From NCBI GenBank assembly GCA_014898425.1, contig RCSZ01000015.1, forward strand, positions 1,674,001 to 1,738,000: 64,000 nt of DNA, given 5' to 3'. The position numbers and the translations under genes were made by a program. This stretch comes from Botryotinia globosa (lineage: Eukaryota; Ascomycota; Leotiomycetes; Helotiales; Sclerotiniaceae). Under the pieces are notes generated by a model, which ran no database searches, had not been told where the DNA came from, and saw only the letters and a list, made by a program, of their open reading frames with translations. Every line of letters begins with the position of its first letter. Position 1 is the stretch's first letter. Below are positions 47,786 to 60,965 of the stretch, piece by piece.

Positions 47786-48110
47786 TCAGTCGTCTTCCTC
47801 TAATCTGTATGTGTCCGATCCTTTCATCTCTCCCAGAGCCTCCGAAATATTTGGCCCATTGTACGCCTGATCCCTCATAACAACCCAGTTGGCACGCCAA
47901 GTAGCCAATCTTCTAAAATTCTAAAAGAAAATTTGGTACCAAGTCCACTGAGGATGCTTGCTAAACTCAATCCTGGCCATATCTGAATCCGGAAAATAGC
48001 TTCTCGCGGCCTCATACAAACACTCCGTTGATCTTCCTACACCCCAAAGCTTTCTCACGCACTCAGCACTTGAGTTTCCAATGATACTTCAAGAGTATTT
48101 TGGAAGACCT
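47786..48110 (-). pseudogene. Relic of an unrecognised protein-coding gene
   Basis: The minus strand reads AECVRKLWGVGRSTECLYEA, then PDSDMARIEFSKHPQWTWYQ, a TAG, NFRRLATWRANWVVMRDQAY and SEALGEMKGSDTYRLEEDD to a stop at 47786. Trp-rich, charged, evenly coded sequence of this kind over roughly 95 codons is unlikely by chance. The TAG sits mid-way, and a further TGA at 48089 lies just upstream in the same frame; a frame shift there would give EKVFQNTLEVSLETQVLSA as the preceding part. I do not recognise the family; it is soluble-looking, with no membrane segment. Confidence 0.5.
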
Positions 48111-48896
48111 TCTCCATACGGCCTGCGAACTATCGTGTAAATATCAAAAACACACCTACGTGCACTAATATTGATTCTGGGACGTGATGTAGACTTATTG
48201 ATACCGTGCATCTGCGCCAGTGCCGGCCGAGATGCCACAATATCGGGATTGTTCGGACATGATGTAAGAATGCATCGAAGACGAGGTATATAACACAGAC
48301 AAAAATCCCTCAAATGTAGAGATATACAGTGTACAATATAAAATGCACACAAAATGTAAAACTGCAAAGAGTATCTACATACCCAGATACTTATGAGGAG
48401 ATGTAGAGTGTAGATTATTTGAGGACTCCGATGGGCGTTGAAGGGTTACCACCACATAGTAGTCTCTTCAACCTCCTCCACCTCTTTCTCTCCCGTTCTC
48501 TTTCCCTCTCATTCACTTCAATTGATACAACACCAGGTGCGGTTATCTATAGAAAAGTTGATTCTTGAAGTTCTCATTGTCTGGTTGCTATTGACGATAG
48601 ACAATTACATACCTAATACGAATGAATTACTCCGTACAAATGAAAATCTCAACGGTATAAAGTCGGTAGCTTGATAATCCACTAGACCCACAATTATCAA
48701 TTTAACTCTTTTCATTGGTTAAATTGTCTCAAGGGTCCCCTCCCCACCCAAATATCTCCAAATTCCTCCATCTCCCTTCAAACCTCCCTCCAAACCCTAG
48801 AATATTAATCAAAACATTACTTCATTTTTAGGTGTAAATTGATGTAAAAATTATCATATTCAGGGCAGTTTATTCACGCCCTAGTTAACCATAACC
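48111..48896. other. Upstream region of the SulP gene
   Basis: It includes possible further remnants of the relic on the minus strand up to about 48367. A C/T-rich stretch at 48.73-48.80 kb looks like the leader of the transporter gene. Confidence 0.35.
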
Positions 48897-51567
48897 ATGA
48901 CTTCATCACGACCACCACCGGCTTCTCCACCTTTACGATCAAATTCCAGAACTCCAAGTCTGCGAAATCAAAATGTTTCGCAATTCACACCGACACATCC
49001 TAGCGGATTGAGAGAATCTTTTACCCTTGCGACGAGTCCGGAGGCGACAAGACATGTTGAAGAAGATGGTACAAACGACAGGAACGATGAGAACTCGAGG
49101 AACGATAACGAGCAACCATTACCGCATGCTCGTCCTACTCGCGCCGATACATCTGCAAGCACAGATGATGGACTAGACGGCTATTCGCATGAACACACTG
49201 GGTTTGGAGGAAAGCTCTCTGATGAGACCACCGCTTTACTGAGGAAGCCTTTTGAACCGATTGGCAATGCGGTACATCCTGGACCTTGCAATCATGGAAC
49301 ATTTAGCCCGAGGCTGGGGAGTCGTGCGGACAGTGTGAGGAGCTTTGGAGGTTCTGCGCCAGTATCTCCCAATGGCAACGGAGAGCCTAGTGACGGACTG
49401 ATTGGAGGATTACTTAAAGGCTTAGGAGTGAGGAATAGTCCAATGGCAAAGCCAAAGAGGATGAGCACGACAAGTTGGCTCGCAGAACAACATGGAATTA
49501 CCAATACTACTGGAATGTATGTATAAACACCAAGCTGCCAGAATTGCGTATGGAGTTTTGCTAACAGTTTCTTGCGTAACAGGTACATAAATTACTACAT
49601 ACCATTTTTCACCTGGATTCGACAATATAGATGGGTACATCTCCGGGGCGACCTCATAGCTGCTATCACAATGGCTTCCTTCTACCTACCGATGGCTCTT
49701 TCTTATGCATCCAACCTCGCACATGTTCCGCCAATCAACGGTCTTTACTCTTTTGTTTTCAATCCACTTATATATGCTATATTTGGAAGCTGCCCACAGA
49801 TGGTTGTTGGTCCTGAAGCTGCGGGAAGTCTATTAGTTGGCTCGGTTGTAAAATCTACTGTCGATATTGGCAACGGAAGCGAAGAAGACGATTTAATGCA
49901 CGCAAGAGTTGCCGGTATTGTTACCGGTATGGCAGGAGCAGTAATTTTTATTGCTGGCTTAACTCGCCTAGGGTTTTTGGACAGTGTGCTAAGCAGACCA
50001 TTTTTGAGAGGTTTTATTTCTGCGATTGGCTTTGTCATTATGGTCGATCAATTGATACCAGAGATGGGATTGGCAGCACTGGCAGATGAAATGGGAGGTG
50101 TCGCTCATGGAAGTAGTGTCGACAAGTTGGGCTTTTTGATTCGCAATGCAAGCAAAGCGCATAAGCTTACTTGTGTTGTTGCTGGTGTCAGTTTTATTAT
50201 AATTATGATTTTCAGGTATGTGGGACCAAGGATCTTAGTTCCGCTCATTACTAATTTGATTCAGAGAGATGAAAAAGCGCCTTCAACCCCGATATCCAAG
50301 CGTTGCATACATACCCGATAGATTTCTAGTAGTGGTTATTTCGGCTATTCTAGCCTGGAAATATAATTGGGAAGACCTCGGACTCCAGATCCTGGGTGAG
50401 GTCAAATCGACTGGCGGAGCACCATTTACTTTCAGATGGCCATTCCAAATTTCTCATATGAAGCATGTCCGAGAATCTATGGGAACATCTTTCTTGATCG
50501 CGCTTCTCGGCTTTTTCGAGTCATCCGTAGCGGCTAAAAGTCTTGCTGGTGCAGAGGGGAAAGACTTGATCCAAGGAGTACAGCTCAGTCCCAATCGAGA
50601 ATTGGTCGCTCTTGGAGTTGCGAATTTGGTTGGTGGCTGCTTTCAAGCAGTTCCTGCATTTGGTGGGTATGGTCGTAGCAAAGTTAATGCTAGTACCGGC
50701 GGAAAAACTCCCATGAGTAGCATTTTCTTAAGTTTGTTAACAGTGCTCTGCATTCTGTTCCTCCTGCCTGCGTTCTATTATCTTCCGGTATACCTCCATA
50801 ATTTCCCATACATTTTTCCTAAGCTAATATTGTCCTAGAAAGCGGTTCTCTCCTCAATGATTACGGTGGTAGCCTATTCTTTGATCGAAGAAGCTCCGCA
50901 CGACATAGCATTTTTTATCCGAATTCGTGGATATACTGAACTAGGTCTTATGTTCATTATCTTTGCCTCGACTATATTTTACTCACTCACCCTTGGTATC
51001 GCTATCGGAGTCGGTCTCTCTCTTCTTTCCGTTATCAAACACTCTACTCGTCCTCGTATTCAAATTCTAGGCCGCATTCCTGGTACCAACCGTTTCGAAA
51101 ACGCTGAAGACAATCCAGAGAAACTGGAATTCATCGAGGGATGTCTCATTGTTAAAATTCCCGAGCCACTTACCTTCGCCAACACTGGTGATCTCAAAAA
51201 TCGACTAAGACGATTAGAATTATACGGCACAAATAATGCCCATCCTGCACTACCTCGCGTACGGTCTCCTGAACACAACAAAAATATCATTTTCGATATC
51301 CACGGCGTCACAGGACTTGATGGTTCGGGTACACAGGTTTTAGAGGAAATTGTAAGAGGATATAGAGATAGAGGTGTTAGAGTATTCTTTTCCCGTGGTC
51401 CTCAAGAAGGAACTCACATTTGGAGATTATTGGAACGAAGCGGGATTTTGGAAACTTGTGGAGGCAGAGAACATTTCGTCAAAGATGTGGAAGAGGCATT
51501 GAGATTGACGGAAACTGAAGTCGATCCAGATGCTACTAATTTGACAAATGATTCTGTGGGTACATGA
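48897..51567 (+). CDS. SulP-family anion (sulfate) transporter with STAS domain
   Basis: Four exons (48897-49516, 49583-50216, 50266-50787, 50839-51567) give 834 residues. Introns start GTATGT or GTATAC; the second has a textbook TACTAAT branch. A Pro/Ser-rich cytosolic N-terminus of about 210 residues comes first, then the SulP membrane domain (LRGDLIAAITMASFYLPMAL, FGSCPQMVVGPEAAGSLLVG, PFLRGFISAIGFVIMVDQLI, GCFQAVPAFGGYGRSKVNAS), and a C-terminal STAS domain (ILGRIPGTNRF, IFDIHGVTGLDGSGTQVLEE). SulP proteins move sulfate or related anions, usually with protons. The long N-terminus and the PQMVVGPEAA block resemble the yeast YPR003C/YGR125W type rather than the classical sulfate permeases, so an internal-membrane site is possible. 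No lesion. Confidence 0.88.
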
Positions 51568-52498
51568 TTGTATATATTTACAGGGGGTTAGCAGGTGTTG
51601 TCGCCGAAAATTTGACGGATTAGTCAATTAGTCGCCGGGCTAGGGATTTCCTTTCTTTTCTTTCTTGATATTTGATTCTTTGCTGATTGGGCTGTGTGTG
51701 GATTGGCTAGTATATGATTGATGAGCGAGCATTGCTTGGCGCATGGTTTGGTGATTGTCCGATTAACGAGCGATTTGTATTCAATGATGAGATGAGATGA
51801 GATGAATGGAGATTTGTGTATATTGTATGTAGCACGGGATGGTAATTTGGAATGGAATGTAATCATAATTTTGTTGATATTTTTAAGTTTGAATTTATTG
51901 AAATCCTTCCTTTTACAGTTGTAATAGTTACGCTTTGCTCTGACGAATGATATTGATAGTAGAATGCATCATTGGAATTTTTGTAGTATTTCAGACAATT
52001 CTACATACAAAATTACACATATTTATTTATATATAGGTCTGCTTGTTTCAAAGACACATCCTCACACCACATTCTCACTTCCAAAATCCAATCCCGATAT
52101 ACTTGAAGAGGCGCAAGGAAGAATTTTACATGGTATATACATCTGAATCATAAATACCAAAAAAGATCATATATATCTGTATCGAGTGAAGTAAAAGAAG
52201 ATACACACACATCCAACTCCAGATCATCAAATCTCCATTTCCTTTCCTATCTGTTCCCTTCGAACCCGGTCCATTTCATGAATTTCCTATCCTATCCTTT
52301 TCTTGGCCCTCCCATTTTCAGATATCCAGGTGAGGGTCTCCAAATTTCATAACTTGATCATATTCCCGGTCCAGTAACCATGCCTTGCCTTACCTGCCTT
52401 GCCTATCCCATCCGATCCCATTCCGTCCAGTTAATCGCGCACTGCAAGAAAGCGAAAGCGCGCCAAGAGAGTAAAAAAGAAAGAGTTAAAAGAAATTT
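51568..52498. other. Convergent intergenic region between SulP and xlnR
   Basis: 3' ends of two convergent genes. No gene or repeat recognised. Confidence 0.45.
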
Positions 52499-55400
52499 TC
52501 ATAAAGCTAAACCCGTTCCATCGCCCGTCCAGCGATATAGAGAGAGCACTTCTCTCCGCTTCAACTGTTGCTCGTTGAAGTCTTCTGGGATGCGACCGCG
52601 CACCTGTGCGAGTGCTGAGCGCATTACTTTGCGGAAATTGCGCTGGGGTGTTGCGTTAGTCTTCTGTGGATGTGATATCAAGTGGTGAGAGGGAGGAAGG
52701 GACTTTGGATCAATGAATAAATGGATCAATGCGGGACTGACCTGGTATTCTGTATTCAGCGTCGCGACACAGGCTTCGTGGGCTCGGACGATGGTTTCAC
52801 AGGCTTTTACTACGCTGGGCGATGCTTCGACCTATTGATTTACGTTAGTTTCATAATTCACATCATTTCTCTAGAAGGAAACCATGTAGACGAGAAAGAA
52901 CCATACCTGAAGTTTATCGGCGATAAGTAATAACAGAAAGCTACCCTGCAACAAATACACACCAAAGAAAAACGGCATAAACTCCAACCCGGGATCATAT
53001 TCCAAAATATTGTTTATGGCTTCTGCTGCACTAACAGCATGTCCCGTTGCGTTGATAAAACTCTGCGACGAGATCCATAGGTCGTTATCATCAAGTAAAG
53101 AAATCGGGTCCCATCTTCCCGTTAATAAGATGTGAAGAACATGCATGACATGTGTACCATAAGCCACCACAATCCGTGTTTGGATATTGGCTTCGGATAC
53201 GTGGCTGGAGGATACGGTGTGAACTGAATGAACCGAAGGAGAGCCGATATCGTTGTGTTCGAGAGATTTGTTTGGCGTGGAGGATGAATTGTTTCCTTCC
53301 ATGTTTTGGTCTTTTGGGTCATCTGGCAAGGGGGGAATTTGCTCCGCTTCGAAGGCTCGTAGACTCTGACCATAGGCATCGAGTTGTTTTGCGATTTCAT
53401 TGGCATGATCGTCCCACTCGCGAGCAGAGCGAAAGCCAATGCCAAATCGAGGATGGTTTTTGGCGTGGTAGAGGTCTACGATCTCGCCGAGAATCGTCAT
53501 AAGGGGTAGGAAGTATCCGAATATACTATGTCCAGTACACTCAAAGTTAGGTCCGTGCCTCCGTATACGATGAGTGCCCGAAGGGGAAGTAATATGAATG
53601 CTTGAATCACCAGTATAGTATTCTCCAGCCTGCCATAATGCGTCATCCATTGGCTGGAGAAGACCATCACATTCTATATCCAACAGAAAGAGTGGCCTGT
53701 TGTAACACAGTGCGAGGTGCCTGTCCACTGTATAACAAAGCCACCAGATCCTTCTTCTCTCTTCCCTCTCTTCTTCAGTTATCGGCCCTGGAGTCCGAGG
53801 TAATTCATCATCATCTTCTCCATCAGCATCCACATCATTGGCTCCTTCACTTGGTTGTTCTGGGGCCATTGGTGCTGGATGGTGGGGCAATTCCCTTCCT
53901 AATTTAAGTTCACGAGCTAATGACCAAGCCGCATTCCACCAACGCAGGCTCGCTCCTTTGTACTCGCTAGCTGACACAACAGTAGCGAGATGAATATAAG
54001 TTACAACATCGTCAAGAGTGCCAGCTGCACCGAAAGCACCTGTTTCGTTCAGTGCATCTGTAGATACCGAACCGGGCATTGCTACACCAAGACCGCCCAA
54101 CGCCACACCATTAATGACAGTATTAGAGAAATTGGAAGCAGATTCATTGCTTCCGGAAGTTCCATGAATAAGAGGTTTAAGAAGACCGACAGTAAGTTCG
54201 AGTAATTTTTGACAAATTCGTCCACGAGATGATGGACTGGCTGTTAGAAAAGCTGCGTCACTAGTTTGTGCCACAACCCACAACATGCTAGCAAGTAAAG
54301 CGGGCGTACATTGCCGAGGTTTCGTAGGGTGAAGTATCGAGTGTTTGCGAAAGACGTAACCGAGAATATAAGGAGAGGTAGGGTGCATCAAAGCTGATGA
54401 CGAGCTTGCGAAATATAATTCGAGTAAATCACAAGCTAAAGGTATGGGGATGATACTGCCAAGGTGAGGTACCAATGGCTGTAGCACGGGATATCGTAGA
54501 GGTGCATTGAAGTTCTGATGTGTCACGTGTTGGTACTGGTTTGAAGGAGAGGGTAATGACATCCACCCACCGGGTGAAGGGGCCTCAGAGCCCATAGGAA
54601 AACCGGTCAAAGGGCTTTCGGCTAAACGAAACTGACCTTGGGTATTACCCGTAAAATTAGGCGGGCTTTGGCCCTGTATAGCATAGGGTAGATCTGAATA
54701 ACCGGTCTGCGCCGGGTTAAAGTTTGCATGACTGCCACTGCCGTTCATCATGTGGGGATTTAAGGTAGAGCGGTAACCGTGCATGCTTGAGTAGCCATGC
54801 AAATTCAGGGACCCAGGGCTCCCGATTTGATCGACATCTGCGCGGCTAACGTGGGGCGGATGTCCTTGGGATGGTACTTCTGTCAGGCTTTCGAGACTAC
54901 CAGCACGAATTCTTCCTTTCATCAATTCACGAGCTGAAGGCTTCTCAACTGCGGCTGTGTTAAGACTTAAAGACCTGGATGGTGTATGTCGTGGGAATTC
55001 AACATTTTCGTTTGTCAAGGAAATGGCGGAAGTTGGATCATTGCGGGACTCCACGGGCGATCTCTCTTCGGACGATTGATCAGTAGGTGATTTTTGTCCA
55101 TTGGCAGCAGCGGCGGCGGCGGCTTGTTGCGCAAGATCTTTTCGAGAAGCTTTTCCTCGCTTTTTTCGTTCACGGATATACTCGCATCCTAGTCCAAATT
55201 CTATATCCTCATGAGCCTTATCCGTTAGATCTCAATGAAAATACTTACCGACACAATGAGCGCAGGGACTTTGACCATCGCATTTAGTCCTGAGCTGATT
55301 ACACTGATCGCAAGCTCTGCTGATCCTTCTTCGAATTGGTCCAGAATTCCCGGTCCCTCTGGCAGATGTAGCGTTGCCTCCTGGAATTCCCATTGCATAA

Positions 55401-55624
55401 GGATGCTGTCGATGTTTTGAAGTAGCATTTCTGTGACCCTGTGAGCTTTGACGAATGTCCACTTGTTGTTGGTGAAGCTGTGAGATAGCATATTGTGAGC
55501 CATGAGCAAGAGTATCTAAGCCTGAAGTGTGCATGTGATTGGATGGTAAGTGTCCGTTAGACAGCATATTGTTTGAGGGCATGGTATTATATGCCGAGAA
55601 ACGATGAAGGGGATTGGAAAGCAT
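52499..55624 (-). CDS. xlnR: XlnR-type xylanolytic Zn2Cys6 transcription activator
   Basis: Four exons on the minus strand (55624-55249, 55200-52907, 52831-52742, 52663-52499) give 974 residues, close to known XlnR proteins. The Zn2Cys6 cluster is CX2CX6CX5CX2CX6C with Cys at 105, 108, 115, 121, 124 and 131 ([17 protein letters not shown]); intron 1 splits it. A basic linker [14 protein letters not shown] and poly-Ala follow, as in XlnR. The central Fungal_trans domain lies in the middle third ([20 protein letters not shown]). The C-terminus is [12 protein letters not shown], the conserved XlnR/Xyr1 ending. The protein is nuclear and activates xylanase, cellulase and pentose-catabolism genes in response to xylose. 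Exon 3 (30 codons) and the last intron were chosen because they restore this ending. No lesion. Confidence 0.92.
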
Positions 55625-57460
55625 TTTGGAGCTGATGCGCGAACAAAGTTGCTAGAACAAGGTTGGTTTGAAGAGACTTAATCTAGCTGTGATGGAAGCT
55701 CTGTTAATGGTTGACAGATTTAATAGTTGATAGTTGACGAGCTTTCCAGAAGATGCAAGTAAATAAGGTTCGAAGATGTTTGTAAGAGTGCGATTCGAGC
55801 ATCTATATCTCCTGAATACGGCATGGAACTGACATGTACCTTGGCTCCCTGTATATCAGCAGGACTGTCTTGGAAGGGGAAATAAAAGCTAAAATAACAG
55901 GCACAAGATGACAGGGCAAAGTTTCTAACATGAGCTCATGAACTAATAAAGTCTATCAACTATATGGCGGGGTTCGCATGAAGTACCGGTAAAGGACAAG
56001 AGGCATGTTCCCTTCCTAAAGTTTATTGATCTTAACTTGTGGAGAGAACAAGGATTAAGAAAATCGGCGAATAGGTCCAGGGTATGCAGATGCTGGTCTT
56101 TTGGTCTCGGAGAGCCTACCCCACGGTGGCATCACCTCCGAATGTCTTTTCCTTCGGTCATACTTTTTCCGAAAATCTTGAAATCGAAGATTGAATCATC
56201 AAGGATGCTCTGGTGGTTGGTGTGAACAAGGTTTGAATTTTTTGTTGAAATTCCAACACTCGACCAATAATACTCGCTCAATAGAAACGAGGACGGCCAG
56301 TGACAATGTAGGTATAGAGTATGATAAAGATAATATCACTTATCGTTTTTTCTCTTTCTCTCTCCTGCAGTACTTTCATAATCTCGTCGTTTCGTTTTGC
56401 CATTCAATCCATGACTTGGTTGAGGTTGACATGGGGTCCAAATATGTACTGTAGTACTGTAGTAGGCTAGTCGCTCGTTTAACTAGCTATCGGTGGAGTG
56501 GAGAACGGAGTGAGTGGAGCGAGTCTCTGGCGAACTCTTAATATTTGCCATCCGTCAACTTTATTCAGTGGATTGAGAAGGATTGGACAAAAGGAAAATT
56601 AGTCAACTCGGTAGGACACGGCTCTATCCTTCAATTGGCAGTTCTTAGTCTTGTCAACAGTGTTCTAGTGTTCTAGTGTTCTAGTCCATGAGCTTGCGCA
56701 ATAAATCACCCTCAAGAAAACGGGATCAGGGATACGATCTCTACTATTGTCTTTTAGTAGTGTAGCACACATGAACGAGTGAGTTATTCAGGAAGTTGTC
56801 AAGACTCAAGACAATCCAGATTCCACATCCTTTGGAATCGAAATTCTCAAACGAGTGATCATCAGGGCCCCCCTCGAGTCAACCTAGTTCAACCCAAATC
56901 GACCCCCTCCTCCGATGTTGGTGTGACCAGGAAATTTTAGGAAATTTTAGGAAATTTTAAGGACGACAATCATCGTTGTTGGGACAAGGTAATGATCTGT
57001 GTTCATTTCCCCCGTCGAGGCCTTATTTCTCCATCGCTTTTTAAGAATTACCTTTCCCCACACCCCTTTTCATCTTAATATACTCGGTACATCGAGTTGA
57101 GCAAATGTGAAAGCAGAGGTGAAAGTGGGTGGCGTCAATTTAGTGATGATACGGTGCTGAGATCCGTAATGTGATGTGCAAGTACATTTCTCAATGAAAG
57201 CTTGCCTGCTTGCTTGGTTTCTTTCTTAATTAGATGATATGTTTTGGTAGTGTATATGTGCGTACTCGGTATGAGTTTGTGCTCCAACTCTATCTTGACA
57301 ATTAATGCGCCAATGAAACATCAACATTTGATTCAGATCCCGCTTTTCTAGAAGCCGTAATGGATATTTTGGATACCTTTCTCATTCATGTACTTAACTA
57401 TTGAATTTAAAGTCATTATTCCATCGTAATCCATCGTAATGGTGCGCATAATACTTCAAT
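55625..57460. promoter_or_regulatory. xlnR upstream region
   Basis: A long region without a gene, expected to hold the xlnR promoter and leader. I do not assign specific sites. TTAGGAAATT is repeated at about 56936-56960. Confidence 0.4.
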
Positions 57461-60400
57461 GTGAGTGAGATAGGTACATCAAGTCCCCTCTCTGATCGCC
57501 ATTTTCAGCCCGAGGTAACTTCCTTTCGGGCACCACACAAGATCTCCACACTTCAATCATCAGATCAGCAGTTTCCAATCTTCAGCGCAGCATTCCATTC
57601 GCAGCATCTTCCCGAGCACAACCACACATGTTCTGGGAAGATCAATGCAACAAACACATGCAAACAACATTCATGACACGGTAATAAGATTATGGATAGT
57701 AAAGAGTACGTTAGCGAGGTTGGGTACTCGAGTCTAGCTGGTGCTGAATGCATGTCAATTCTCATACATACATACTTACTTACTTACCGAAAAGGAATCG
57801 GATATGGTACGACCAGTATTGTTCTCATTGAATTGTTAGTGGTTATTCCTGGTTACTTGACCATCCAAGCACCAAACGGTCCGATGTTCCTCGTCCTCAT
57901 TCGAGCTTGCTCGTCTGCACATGCTTTCGCTTGCACGTTTATATGTGTTGCTTTAATCCCAATGTGACTCTGTGCCCGACCCCAACTTCTTGGCAACCCC
58001 ATATCGATTGTGTTGATTTGATGAAAGCTCGTAAGCAAAGTCACATTTTAAGCCGTGATCAATAAAACAATTCATAAATTCACTCTCTATCTCATCTCCA
58101 AGGTCGGTAACAGTCGGGTCACGTCAGGCTTTCGAAAGGGTGCAGCATGCAATATGCACATCCAACAGAATCCTGAAGGTCTATCCTTCTCCAGATCAAA
58201 AAGATCCCCACGTATTACCAGGTGCGAGTCCTTGATAAGCGTGAGAAAATTGGAACTGCCATATGCAGGTGCAGCTGTTAGTAGGACCAAAATGCGGAGT
58301 CCCGAGGAGATCCATGTTAAATTTCCCCGTGAAACTCCCCCATTCCCTTGAGAATCAGAAGTAACTCTGTTCTTCTCCAGAGTCAGTACTTACTTCTCTG
58401 CCCTTTCAGTCAATCTCTGTTGAGGTGACATTAGATTTTGTCATCATGCGAATCATTCATTTCTTTCATGTCAAGCAGGGGTGGCGGATTGTTGGTATCT
58501 GGATGTGATAATCCTACTTTCCATGGTCCCTTGTAATATCATGTGCCAGGATGAGAAATATTAACGTAGGCATTTCGTCTCGGACTCCGTGTCTAGGGTG
58601 TCAAAGATATTAGTTAGACAATAAGCTTTAGCCAGCCACCCGAGAAGCGCAATAAGGCCCGTGTCTCTTCAGGAGCCGAAATCCGCCGCCATCGAGGTGG
58701 AAATCTTAAGGTTGGCGCGATATACTGAGGAAATCCAGATGAAATATACGTGCCATTATCATATATTGAGACCATCCCGGGGACCCCTATTTTGAACCCC
58801 AAGTTCACAAGTGCGTCGTGAGGTTGTCAAATCATGAGTAGAAGAAATGTCTGGACCCGTGTACTGATATATTGATTTTCCAGGAACAAGTTGACCAATA
58901 CTGAACATTAAACCCACGGAAAAATCTCCGATTACTCCACGTTCTAGTGAAACCTGCACCGTGAGAGAAGCGCTGCGGTGAATGGGCCGATGTTCCCGCA
59001 CTTTTTTTACCTTGCTACCCCAGATCAACGAGCCTCTTACCATAAGTCTCACAGCTTGATAGTCTTTATATTTTTTGGTTGAATTTCTTCACTCTCAAAC
59101 ACCAGCTGACTTGAAGATCCCCATTTCTTGCTCTTTTAACATACGGTGATCACGACCTGAATCTTAGATCGCACCAAACACGAATTTGGAGGGTCGGAAA
59201 ATGTTTACCAATGTAGAAACTCATATCGGTCCTTCGATGGCGAAAGATTGATATCGGAGGAATTCGAAACAATTTGATGGCTTAGTACATTCCATTCTGG
59301 AACTAGGATGGGATTGAGGTGGGATCACAAAGTAAGATGCATTTCCCCCTAGCCACACGTGTTAACAAACATGCTGAACAAGACCGTCAGAAACGCCTTT
59401 TTCGATGCAAAAGATGCTCTCATAGGAAGATTGTCAAAATTGTACAATGAGCGTTGGGATATCTTTTGGAGGTCAGACGCTGCTATCCATGGCATGGCAT
59501 GCCAACTCGAGTGACAATCCTGATGTCGTGTCACTCTGAATTACTCGAGGCGATGTGGTACCGCATTGGAAGTCAACATGAGATCAATGTCGCAGTATTG
59601 TAAGGTTGGACTAGGTGTATATTGTACCACCACGATCCCACCACGTAGGTTTAGTAATTCTGGATAGTCATCCGTTAAGCACCTTTTGTGGAATGATCTT
59701 TTAGAGTCGATGTTAACGATGCGGATTTTGGCACCTATTGAAATGTCAGCCGCCAGAAACGCCATCACCAAACCACATATTAATAGGTCAGCCGGTTGGG
59801 GCGCTTGTAGGGCGATTAGAAATTGAAACCCAACACTCACCTCTTCAATCCATTTTCATTCCTTTAACTTAAGCCAAATCATTATGGTTAGGCCTACAGA
59901 TATTGAATTCTAGACTGTATTGAGATCCTACCTACTTGGGAAGGTACTTCAAAAGTTACTAGGGGTAGTACCTCGAAGGCATTGAGCTTCGTAACAAGCA
60001 TGTGAATATGTTATTTCTTGAAATCATAATAAAGGGGACTGCCGAACATGTACAGCCGAATTGATAATGAATGAATGCCCGACCCCGAAGCTCGAGCTTG
60101 TCTGTTCATGGGTACTTGAAGTATCTTGCTTGCCTAGGAACAAAGGGTCCGAGAATTACGAAGGTCTCGTTATATGGCAGCTGCTGGTAGTAAATGTGCG
60201 ATATAAAGGTGCATGCGATAAGAGTACATATAGAGCACAACTATCAGCATACGATGTATACCTCGTACTTGAGGCCGGTTCAAGGAATGGCAAGTTTTGT
60301 TGATTAGGACCCAAGTCTACTCGAGTACTTACAAAGTACAGGTAATAAGCAGAGCCAAGATGAAAGATGGCACGTGACGCGGGTGATTCTCAAAGCGAGG

Positions 60401-60612
60401 ATTGATTGGTGGTCCGATAGGGTCATGTGATCTTTGGTAGAATGTTAGTTCGCTCATATCTCGGCGTCCAAGGTTCTCGACGTCATTGCTTCATTACTGG
60501 GAATAACCTCAAAAGAATATCAAGACATGTCAAGATCTGGCCCTCGTTTGGATCTATTCCACTTCCTTATGTAATGCCGCTTCAACCTTTCTGAAACTCA
60601 GTCCACGTCACG
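57461..60612. other. Gene-free stretch
   Basis: Short frames only. The most protein-like is a plus-strand frame of about 50 codons at 59371-59514 (MLNKTVRNAFFDAKDALIGR, then LSKLYNERWDIFWRSDAAIH) with a possible acceptor ccctag just upstream; I cannot connect it to anything. Confidence 0.35.
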
Positions 60613-60672
60613 TATGGTATGGTATGGTATGGTATGGTATGGTATGGTATGGTATGGTATGGTATGGTATGG
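60613..60672. repeat. Microsatellite (TATGG)12
   Basis: Twelve perfect pentanucleotide units, 293 bp upstream of the MDR start codon, so probably within its promoter. Confidence 0.95.
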
Positions 60673-60965
60673 CCAATACGTTTCCTCATTTTCTTTTCTG
60701 GTTAGTTTCATTTTGAGTTTCTGGTTGATGAGGAATCAACATTATTGATTAAGTTATCTCCGATGTGTCTACCTAGTTACATCATCAAACTAGGAGATAA
60801 CAATCCACTCAGGCGGGGTGATCTTAGCCATCGTTTTCTTTGTACTTGGTATGTATATATCTGCTCACATCTTTGTCACATTAACATCATTCACAGCTTT
60901 ATATTCCCGTTCATTGAACCTCATACTTTCCTCACATTTACACATATAATCAACAACCAATCAAT

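Noticed and set aside
53122..53445. Minus-strand 107-codon frame and plus-strand frames within xlnR exon 2
   Set aside because: Alternate-frame or antisense shadows of the XlnR coding sequence.
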